Below, piece after piece: positions 56,101 through 64,000 of a stretch of 64,000 nucleotides of DNA. The notes under the pieces were generated by a model. That model did no database searches and was not told the origin of the DNA. It saw only the letters and a program-made list of their open reading frames with translations. Every line of letters begins with the position of its first letter. Within the stretch, counting starts at the first letter, position 1. Source of the stretch: Beverwykella pulmonaria (Eukaryota > Ascomycota > Dothideomycetes > Pleosporales > Melanommataceae); assembly GCA_001599595.1 (NCBI GenBank), contig BCHH01000018.1, forward strand, positions 1 to 64,000, in the 5' to 3' direction. Made by a program: the position numbers and the translations under genes.

Positions 56101-58048
56101 ATCGGAGGCCTTGGGTCGGAGGTTCTCGGTTTATAGTAGCTAGTGGTGTCGTTGCATTCACACCATCGCTTGCAGATCGGGGAATCGAAAGCCTTGTAGT
56201 GTAAGGTATAGAAGACTGAGATCTCATTACAGATTGATGGATTGTTGCAGGTTGCACAGCATTCCATGTGGATGATCTCATTGTTTGATACGGAGAAGAC
56301 TGGGGTACCTCCGCAGGATGAGGCGTTGTTGCATGGTGTGAAGCATTCCATGAGATCGAGCTCATTGTTTGATATGGAGAAGACTGGGGTACCTCTACAG
56401 GATGAGGCGTTGTTGCGGGGTGCGAAGCATTCCATGTCGAGCTCATTGTCTGATATGGAGAAGACTGAGGTACCTCCGCAGGATGAGGCGGTGTCGTGGG
56501 GTGGGAAGCATTCCATGAGGTCGAGCTCATTGTTTGATATGGAGAAGACTGAGATACCTCCACGGATTGAGGCGTTGCTTTGGATTGCGCAACATTGCCG
56601 GGGGAAATGGTAGATTGCACAAAATTCTTCGAGGATGAATTCCTCGGAGTTTCTCTCGTTCGCTGCGTGGAGTGCCGTGGGTTCGCCACGGGCTTTTTAT
56701 GTTTCGAAAGATGTGGTGTTGTCACGGATGGCACGGCAATTCTTGATGGGGTATCTCCAGTTCTATGTGTAGAAGAACGAGCTGTTGTAATTTGATGCGC
56801 TTTGGGTTTCTGAGGTGTCGTCGCGGACGGCATAGCATCCCTTGAGGGAACACCTCTGATTCGATGTGTGGAGGACTTACTTTTCGTGACCTGTTGGGGG
56901 TTGTATGGCTGCGGTTCTGTCACAGTTGAGAGCTGCTTTGTTATAGAAGTTGGCTGCTGCGATATTACCACAGGTGGTTCAGCAATCCATGAGTTAATTT
57001 CTCTCGGGGTTTCGCTACTTCGATGTGTGGAAGGCTGAGATGTTGTCCCTAGTCCCTGGATTATTGAGGACTGTGGTATCGTCGCAGTCGAGGGCTGTGA
57101 CGTTGTCGAGGACTGCGGTGTTGGAACAGCTACAGACGGTGGTGTTGGAACAGCGAATGATTGCGGTATTGTTACAGTCGAGGTTGGATTGGTAATCGTC
57201 AGAATGCGTGCGGTCTGGAATGGCTCCTGATGCTGGTTCGGAACAATGGTTGATTCATTAGAACGTAACACTGATGGTGGATCGGAAGCATTCCAAAGTG
57301 ATGAGTTTTGATGGTGGACTGGATTTGTAGCGTCCCGGTTTTCAATATGTATTTCGTCTGATAGAGTCGAGAATGACCCGGGATGACTCTCGTAGTCATC
57401 ATTTACTCCATGAAATGAAGCTATATGCAACTCAGAAGGAGTCTCGTATTCGGCCGAATATGTATACGATTCCGAAGGGCTGTTGGACCCAACACGTGTT
57501 TCATCGAATGCATTCGTAACCACCTCCCTCAAAAATTGACGAGCATCATTTCTAGCGTCTGTTCCACTCGTCGGGGTTTGCTGATATGGGTATTCGAACC
57601 AAACCCATTGGCCCCCGCGCCAAACCCACTCTCCAGCTTGATTGGGGTCGTGCTGCTGATCCTGATTTACGATAGTTTGTTGCTCTTGAAAACCTTGACA
57701 TCCAGTATATATCTGGCTGGTCTGATCTTGACCTCTAACGGAAGCATGATGTTCTTCTTCACTGGGTTCGTAATGTTGATTATTGTGTACGATGGTTCGT
57801 TGGTCTTGAGAGCCCTGACACCCAGCATATATCTGACTGGTCTCATTTTGACCTCTGGGCCAAACATACCGTCCTGCCTGACTGAGACTATGCTCTTGGT
57901 TCTGGTAGACGATAGACTGCTGATGACCTGGGTGTGAGACGAGGCTGCCACTTGGCGCTAACACGCTGTAATATTCCGATTGCGTATGAGCTTGGAAACC
58001 AGGCTGTGGCTGCGCCCGTCTCTGTTCTCTTCGTCGTTCTTGCTGCAT
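53102..58048 (-). CDS. Giant repeat-rich protein of unknown function, 1627 residues
   Basis: Two exons (58048-55294 and 55230-53102) join over a 63-nt intron (GTATGT...AACAG), fusing two long open frames in frame at GHD-MSHEELEE. The first ~920 residues are low-complexity, rich in Gln, Ser, Thr and Pro. They contain two ~40-residue repeats around TSQIY(T/A)GCQG, four ~28-residue repeats around EVPQSSPYQTM, and two 28-residue acidic repeats around GPTRPRIQGPAEDSS. The last ~700 residues look folded and have no domain I recognise; notable words are DIWGPVWG, WGKFKKKM, GGSIFGLSLGHTLV and ERICLAEALC. The basic C-terminus (TRRRRKKAKG) could be a nuclear signal. From memory, similar tails occur in an expanded uncharacterised family in Dothideomycetes; I cannot verify this. 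Confidence 0.75.
55871..56038. repeat. 84-bp coding tandem duplication
   Basis: Two consecutive 84-bp units (55871-55954 and 55955-56038) differ at only a few positions, all but one or two being transitions. They encode an acidic Ser/Asp-rich peptide, so the duplication keeps frame (28 codons). Confidence 0.85.
56262..56575. repeat. Four ~80-90-bp coding repeats
   Basis: Units share GATA(T/C)GGAGAAGACTG and GATGAGGCG(T/G)TGT and encode variants of EVPQSSPYQTM followed by SxSWNA. Length differences between units are multiples of three, preserving the reading frame. Confidence 0.8.
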
Positions 58049-59648
58049 TGATGGGGAATAGAAAGTAGCTGTAGAATCGATAAAAGAGTCTTAGAATTGG
58101 GAGTTGGTCAACACGGAAGGCTAGGGATCCAGCTCGTATTATTTATATATTGGGCACTGTCGCGGTTGAAAGGCTGTTCAAGTGCAGGATTATCAGGTCG
58201 ATATCTAGGTATACATGCAGGTAGATATGTAAGCTAACATGCAGGATACATGCAGGGAGATAGGCAGGCGGACTTGCAGGCAGACCCAAGGTTGGGCGCA
58301 GAAAGAATGGAGTTCGTCGCCCCGTTCAATATTACTGTTGCTGCCTGAAACTGCCCCGCACATCCACGTTTGCAATCTTCTCGTCCAAAATGGTACTTTT
58401 TTAGTAGGACTTGTGTAACAGTTTATACCTGATGTAATTGGCAAAAGTAAATCGACAATTATTCTTGGTATGAGCTATTTTATAGCGACCTCAATAAAAG
58501 TGTCGACTCTCCACGTGATCCCATGAAGCTTCCAGACGCTGGGCGAAATTGTATTCCGCCGGTTGATACATCCGGGAGCATTTCTCCACCGCAAATCTTC
58601 CGCTATATGCATGTACACGGCCGTGATACCCACATGCAGGCTTGATAGATAGTTAGGTCGTACCTGGTAGATATAAAGTTAGAGAAGCATCCAACAAGCA
58701 ACTACATTGTCGTTTACCAGGCTGAATCTGACCTTCTACACACCAAATAACCTTGGTCCCATATAATGACCCACTATAGTGTTCTCAAGCTGCTCGATAC
58801 TATGAACAGCCACGGAGAGGGGGCCCACCAGTGTATCACTATCCAGAATCGATAGGAAGACTTCTTGAAGAAACCGCAGCGGCACTCGCGCATATCTGAG
58901 CTATTCTAGTGGAAGGCATACATAATGAGTGTGATGATCCGCATGTTAGAAGTTTTTATTCACGAAGGGGAAAATGATAGGGCTATGGGAATGTTGTCTC
59001 AAGCGTAGACAATACGAAAGAGGATAGAGTGAACATGCGTGGTATCCGATTTTCGAAGAAATCTCAAGTTCTTGCATGTATTGTGACACTGGCGAAAAGC
59101 AATGTAGATACCGTGAAAATGGACCCCGTTTTGCAGCGCCAATTGGACATTGTTACAGAACAAACTTCCGACTTCCGCCAGGCCCAAGCGAACACGTCAT
59201 CGTCACAATTGGCACAATGGCGCGCTGGCTCTTAAAAAGCAACAAGCTCTCCGTCTTTAGAAAAAGAAATTATCGCGCAGTCCACCTTCCCAAACAACCC
59301 CCGCGTGATGTCACACATCGGCGTTATCGACTCCCTTTCGCCGACGCACGTGACCCTCGGCTCCGAATCACTCTAGGCGTCCCTCATGACCCTATGAACC
59401 CCTCCAATCCGCCTCTGATCTTGAATTCCTCAAAGTTTCTAGAAGCCATGTTCCCCTCAATTGCGCAGATGTGTTGCATATTAAAAAACTGCGATGTTCC
59501 GTTTCGGGCGCGAGACCACGGCGTGGAATGAGGTATAAGAGGAGTGGATATCTCGCTGTGAAAGATGCATTCAAGCCGAAGTCAATTAGACTCCCAAACA
59601 ACAATCTCCAACATCTTCAGAGTTACTATTATCAAAACCACCACCACT
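58049..59648. other. Long intergenic region
   Basis: About 1.6 kb. Between 58205 and 58290 the words CATGCAGG and GCAGGCAGAC recur as a short degenerate array. Plus-strand open frames at 59029 and 59076 overlap each other and lack features; I do not call them. Confidence 0.35.
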
Positions 59649-60197
59649 ATGCAGCGCGCCACACCTGTCGTCAACACTTCCTGGGCTGAGCTCCTCCCCT
59701 CTCTCAACGGCCTCTACGACGCACAGCTCGACTCGTCCTTTGACGAACCGTCCCCCGCCTCATCTACCAACACCAACGGCGCTCCTGTTACTTCGCATAA
59801 CAATGAGCCCACCCAGGCCAACTACAGCTGGGCACAACTCCTCTCGTCAGGATCAGACTCAGATGCCGACTACGACACCCGCTTCGCCGCTGAGGAAGAA
59901 GAACTGATCCGTGCTGGCATCATCCGCCAACCTGCGGCTCAATCCGATCCTCTGCAGAAGCTCTCCGCACAGATCCATAGCGCATCCACGCCAGCAGCTG
60001 CTCTCGCTGGTCAGATTGCGTGGCACGCGGCATTGGATGGCGGAGCGGGATACGCATCCGGAATTGGCGGGAGTGTTGGAGGCGAGGCATCTTCAGAGGA
60101 TATCTGGGCAGACGATGTGAGGGGTGCCGAGACACCGAGACGCTGTTTGGAGGCTCAGGTCCGATGGTGTGAAGCAAAGGATCGACGCACAGTGTAA
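59649..60197 (+). CDS. Small hypothetical protein, 182 residues
   Basis: Single exon starting at the ATG within CACTATGCAGCGC. The protein is Ser/Ala-rich and acidic, with two related Trp-containing motifs (NTSWAELLPSL near residue 9 and NYSWAQLLSSG near 57). These repeat the pattern (N)xSWAxLLxS, suggesting a duplicated short linear motif in an otherwise disordered protein. There is no signal peptide or known domain. GC content and codon use resemble the real genes nearby, which is the main reason to call it. Confidence 0.5.
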   Translation: MQRATPVVNTSWAELLPSLNGLYDAQLDSSFDEPSPASSTNTNGAPVTSHNNEPTQANYSWAQLLSSGSDSDADYDTRFAAEEEELIRAGIIRQPAAQSDPLQKLSAQIHSASTPAAALAGQIAWHAALDGGAGYASGIGGSVGGEASSEDIWADDVRGAETPRRCLEAQVRWCEAKDRRTV

Positions 60198-60923
60198 ACA
60201 TGCGAAATGATTGAAGACCGTTGTATGTTAGGATTCAAGGTGCAAATGTTTCTGCACCCTGGGATGGACTGAAAGGACTGAATGAAGGGTTTGCGAGTAG
60301 CTAGAGTAGCAAAGTGAAATTAAGGGCAGTGTCCCATGTACTTTACTATGCTAAAACCCTGATCCACCAAGAGCGTCAATCGTGCTTCAGAGGAGGTCCG
60401 GCTTGCCAAATTCCCTTCCAGCAGGGACTTTCTACCTCCAAGCTGCCACAGATCGTGCTGAGAATATCTAAATAGACCTGACGCCTCCTAGGAGCCGTCA
60501 GTTGTTGATGATGCCGGCCAGGGAGGTTTCATCAACTCTCCCGGTATCCATTTGACCTAATGCATAATGCGGTAATCGTGGCTCAGTAGCCAGGCGATCT
60601 TGATCCCTCCACTGTCCTCTACTATGAGAAGTTGCTGTGCATGATAGTGTGCGTGTTCTTGATTTTGATGAAGGCCTACTCAGTTATTGATTCTCAAGTT
60701 TTTGCGAGTTGGTTGTGTCGCCGATGAAAATATTGGTTTACAGCTAAGAGCCAAGAGCGAAGCGATGATGGAGAGAGAGATATGACCAGTGAGGTGCCAT
60801 CCTCGGGAGTGGCACGGGATGACAGCGCCGTGATTCACAAGCTCAGCCGTCGTCGGAGAGTGAACCACATCTCATCCTCCACCTCAGGACTCACACACTT
60901 CATCCATACAATCCGCCCGCAAG
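60198..60923. other. Intergenic region
   Basis: About 725 bp without a recognisable gene. Confidence 0.4.
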
Positions 60924-61978
60924 ATGACTCTCCCAACCTCGCAGACGGTCGCCTGGATCGAGAGCCCCGGCCCAGCAGGCAAGCTTGTTATCCGCGACAG
61001 CGTCGCCATTAAGCAGCCGGGACAGGGCGAGGTGTTGGTCAAGGTCGAGTGCTCGGGCATCTGCCACTCGGACTGCCGTAACGTCGAGGGCATGGGGAAA
61101 TACGAGGACATTCCGGGCCGCGAGGGAGTCGGCGTCGTTGTCAAGCTCGGCCCGGGCGCAGCTTCGGACCTGCTCGGCAAGCACGTTGGCATCAAGTGGC
61201 TGTGGAGCGCGTGCGGGACCTGTGTAGCGTGCAAGAAGGGCAAAGTGAACAATTGCCCGAACCAGCTCAATACCGGCCGCAGCGTCAATGGCACCCTCCA
61301 GCAGTACGTCGTCGCCCATGCGTCCTACGTCACCCTCATCCCCGACGGCGTGTCTTCTGAGGTGGCCGCGCCGCTGCTTTGTGCCAGCCTGAGCCTCGCG
61401 GGTGCCGTGTCTAAGGTGGCCCCCGAGGTGCAGCCAGGCGAATTTGTGGTCATTGTTGGTGCGGGCGGTGGGCTAGGACACATTGGCGTGTAGATTGCCG
61501 CTCACACGGGGTACAAGGTCATCGCGATAGACAGCGGCGAGGACAAGCGGAAGCTGTGCTGGAAGATGGGCGCCGTGGCATTTGTCGACTATGCGAAGGA
61601 GGATGTTGTGAGCGCAGTCAAGGCGTTGACGGACGGGGAGGGTGCGCGCCGAATCTCGTCCGCAACAATGGTGTATTCGTGTGCGTGGGGCTGCCTCCGG
61701 ACGACTTCATGTTCCCCATGTGTCCTATCCATATTGCGAATCAGGGTATGTCATCTTTTCCCCTCTAGACCAAATTGATACTAACAAATGCAGGCCTCGT
61801 CATCAAGGGCTCGTCGACCGGCACCAGCGAGCAGATGGACGAGCTCCTCCAACTCGCGCTCCAGGGCAAGATCACGCCCAAGATTGAGGTTTACGAGTTT
61901 GCCGACGCGTCCAAGATCATCCAGGAACTGCAGCGGTACGAGGTCACGGGGCGCAAGGTGGTCAAAATCCCAGCATGA
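60924..61978 (+). pseudogene. Zinc alcohol dehydrogenase (ADH1-like), inactivated
   Basis: The frame starts MTLPTSQTVAWIE and follows a fungal zinc ADH closely: catalytic zinc region CSGICHSDCRNVEG, the structural zinc loop CGTCVACKKGKVNNC, and the nucleotide motif GAGGGLGHIGV. An in-frame TAG at 61491-61493 then replaces what is normally Gln (GV-Q-IAAHTGYKV), a single C-to-T change. Near 61640-61655 a segment is missing and the frame shifts (…LTDGEGA | APNLVRNNGVFVCVG…). A normal intron (GTATGT...TGCAG, about 61746-61794) and the correct ending GRKVVKIPA follow. Two independent lesions make it a pseudogene. Confidence 0.88.
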
Positions 61979-62616
61979 TGATACTCAATCGCATCAATAG
62001 AAGCGACGCTCACATCTTTCATTCGTCGTGTGATAGTGTACAATCGCTAGGGCACGTGTCTGGTATACTTGCCCTAGACTTTCGTTTCTCCCGCCGCGGG
62101 CGCAACTCCATCGCCCTCACTACTCGTCTCCCCTCCCTTCAGCTCCCAGCCTCGACCTCGGTATCTCTTGTTCACAGTCCCGGAAGGGCCGCTAATGCGG
62201 GAGGGGATGCGGGGTAGCTGCTTGCCGCCTTGGGATCACGATGCAGGTGTGTCACGGCTCGGTTGTGGGGCCAGGCTGGAAGGACTAGGACTGTCGAGCA
62301 TTGCGGCGGTGACAACATGAGCTTGGAATTTGAAAAAGTTATGAATCTTAATCAATTGTGGAGCTTCAGTGGTCCGAGGTAGAGCCAGATTAAGACTCAC
62401 CTAACCTGACTTCCAATGGCCCAGCCTGATTCCACATCCGGAACCCCAATCTGTGAAATAATAACCTTTATGAAACCCTTCCTAAGCCTGAAAATTTTTA
62501 CTTCATAACTGACAAGACCAGAGACATTCCAATGCGCGAGAAAGACAGGATAGAGACCGTACGCCGCGGCCTCCAGCGTACACAGCCAAGAGCGCGAATA
62601 ATACGAGACGACATCT
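61979..62616. other. Intergenic, convergent
   Basis: About 640 bp between the dead alcohol dehydrogenase and the edge gene. No gene seen. Confidence 0.4.
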
Positions 62617-64000
62617 CTACATGAGCATCATCACAGCGCAAACCACCATGAGTGCAGTCTGTGCGATCCAACTCGGGGACACAGCATGAGCCCCATTGAC
62701 CTTCTTCTCCGCTACCGTAGCGACAGACATACCCGTCTCCTTCCCGTACGCCAAACACGCTGTTGGTAAAGCCGACGTAGTGCTCCAAATGCCATAGTCG
62801 AACTTCACCGGGGGCACAAGTGGCATGTCGACCTTGGCCTCGAACTCGAAGCCGACAGCCATGCCCAAGTTCGCCTCAATATGCGTAAGGTTTTTGAAGG
62901 CTTCTTGGAATTTGGAATTTGTCTGTCCCTTGCCTGTCTCGCAGTTTGCGTTGACACCGCTGCTAGCGAGTTGCGTCATCGTGGTATTGATGTAGGGCAG
63001 ATCGAGGAATGGACCGCCGAGGAGTTGAAGCTTGTCGTCGAAGAATGACATGCCGATGGGCATGAATGGACGCAGACCAGCTTTGAGGTTCAATTGTATG
63101 TCAGAGGCATTGGCGTTGAAGGGCAGTGATTCAACGGTTGTTTTGTCGAAGCCCGTGACTTTGCTTTGGTTGAACTGGCCGACGTCGAGCCGGATGGTGG
63201 ATTTGTCAGGGACCTAGTGCATCGTTAGTGGGAGATGGGGCAGCAATGGCGAAAGGAGTGAGACTAACATTGACTTTGAAGCCCCATGTCAATTCCACGC
63301 CCCCGGAGATTGTAATGTCGAAGGCGAGTTGAGGCTGGAATAATACCCCCGCAGCACCGAACCCTGGAATCTATGATCGAGTCAGCGCCAACACATGAGA
63401 AGGAAGAAAAGAGGACAGGTAGCATGCAAGGTACTCTTCCAGCATAGAGTGGCATGCAACTTACCTTGAAGCCATAGACCGGAATTGAAAACAAGTCATA
63501 GGTGAACCCCCCGCTGGCTGAAGGGACAGCTCTCAACAGAATAGATGATTCAAAGTTGTCCAATTCTAGTTGAAAGAATCCACTTTTGATGAAGTCTAGT
63601 TCACTGTCTGGGCCAAACGCTTGCTTAGTTAATTCATCCCAGGGAGTCAAGTTAATCTCGCCCTGCGTGAGAACAAGCTGTCCCTTTGTGGTGCACTGCT
63701 TGCATCCCACTGTGAAGGGGAGAGGTGAGCCAAGTGTAAGTCCGCCAAGCGAGAATGTTGTGTCTCTCTGATCGTTTGACAAGTCAAATGTGACTGACTC
63801 AGCAGTGGGCGTCGAGGTTGGTATGAGGCTCGACGCAGCGGATGCGACATCATAGGATCCCGTAATAGTTCCAGACTGGCGGCGGGCTAGTCGGTCGTGT
63901 CCATGAAGGTAGTGAGGATCGGTCGTCTGGCCGAACTTGATTTTCTGCGTGCGGAAGCTCTTGAGCCAGGTCGTCTCCTGAACACTCAGAACGATCCGTG
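62617..64000 (-). CDS. Partial secreted/GPI-anchored protein of unknown function
   Basis: The gene runs off the right edge; its start is not in the window. Three exon segments (64000-63465, 63370-63269, 63213-62617) join in phase 0 over 94- and 55-nt introns for at least 411 residues. The sequence is rich in beta-strand-like segments (FSLGGLTLGSPLPF; VEFDIT-like LAFDITISGGVELTW) with paired Cys (VGCKQC). It ends in a hydrophobic tail (WIAQTALMVVCAVMMLM) preceded by small residues (KKVNGAHA), as in GPI-anchored proteins. A dibasic-type LARRQS processing site lies near the visible N-terminus. I do not recognise the family; cell-wall or surface location is inferred. Confidence 0.6.

Overview
This window is nuclear DNA of a filamentous ascomycete. 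Genes carry 44-83 nt introns with GT(A/G)(A/T)G donors and YAG acceptors (one is 213 nt), and the gene families are fungal: a non-reducing polyketide synthase (NR-PKS), a Zn2Cys6 regulator, an ankyrin-CorA protein and pogo/Tc1 transposons. A Dothideomycete (Pleosporales-like) host is my guess from gene style only; nothing here proves it.

Layout. (1) 1-5.2 kb is a transposon graveyard with one RidA-like gene. It holds a pogo-type transposase tail, a miniature LTR-like element with target duplication, MITE-like inverted repeats and tandem repeats. (2) 5.3-38.4 kb is a polyketide biosynthetic gene cluster. In order: SnoaL-like protein (-), O-methyltransferase (+), medium-chain reductase (-), MFS transporter (+), Zn2Cys6 regulator (+), NAD(P)-binding protein (+), a dead pogo transposon, a 2845-residue NR-PKS (-), a secreted DUF3237 protein (+), a solo LTR, an FAD monooxygenase (+) with poly-C tracts in both introns, Tc1 debris, a glutathione transferase (-), a second O-methyltransferase (+), and a 5'-truncated P450 (-). 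(3) 38.4-40 kb is retroposon debris. (4) 40-64 kb has ordinary and lineage-specific genes: ankyrin-CorA protein, amino-acid permease, relic of an AIM6-like phosphodiesterase, secreted amidohydrolase/decarboxylase, fungal transcription-factor-like protein, dienelactone hydrolase, a 1627-residue repeat-rich protein of unknown function, a small hypothetical protein, a dead alcohol dehydrogenase, and a partial secreted or GPI-anchored protein running off the right edge.

How the cluster should work (inference). The PKS domain order is SAT-KS-AT-PT-ACP-ACP-CMeT-R, which predicts a C-methylated aromatic polyketide released as an aldehyde. The salicylate-hydroxylase-like FAD monooxygenase could hydroxylate or dearomatise it, the two O-methyltransferases could methylate phenols, and the SnoaL-like, DUF3237 and reductase proteins could shape later steps. 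The MFS protein would export the product and the Zn2Cys6 protein would regulate. CCGCGG palindromes occur in the promoters of the SnoaL/OMT pair, the reductase/MFS pair and the regulator, which suggests a shared operator. The P450 has lost its 5' end, so the pathway may be shortened in this strain. I cannot match this gene set to a named metabolite.

Exon junctions were worked out by hand from splice motifs and frame continuity. They may be off by a few bases where alternative AGs exist.
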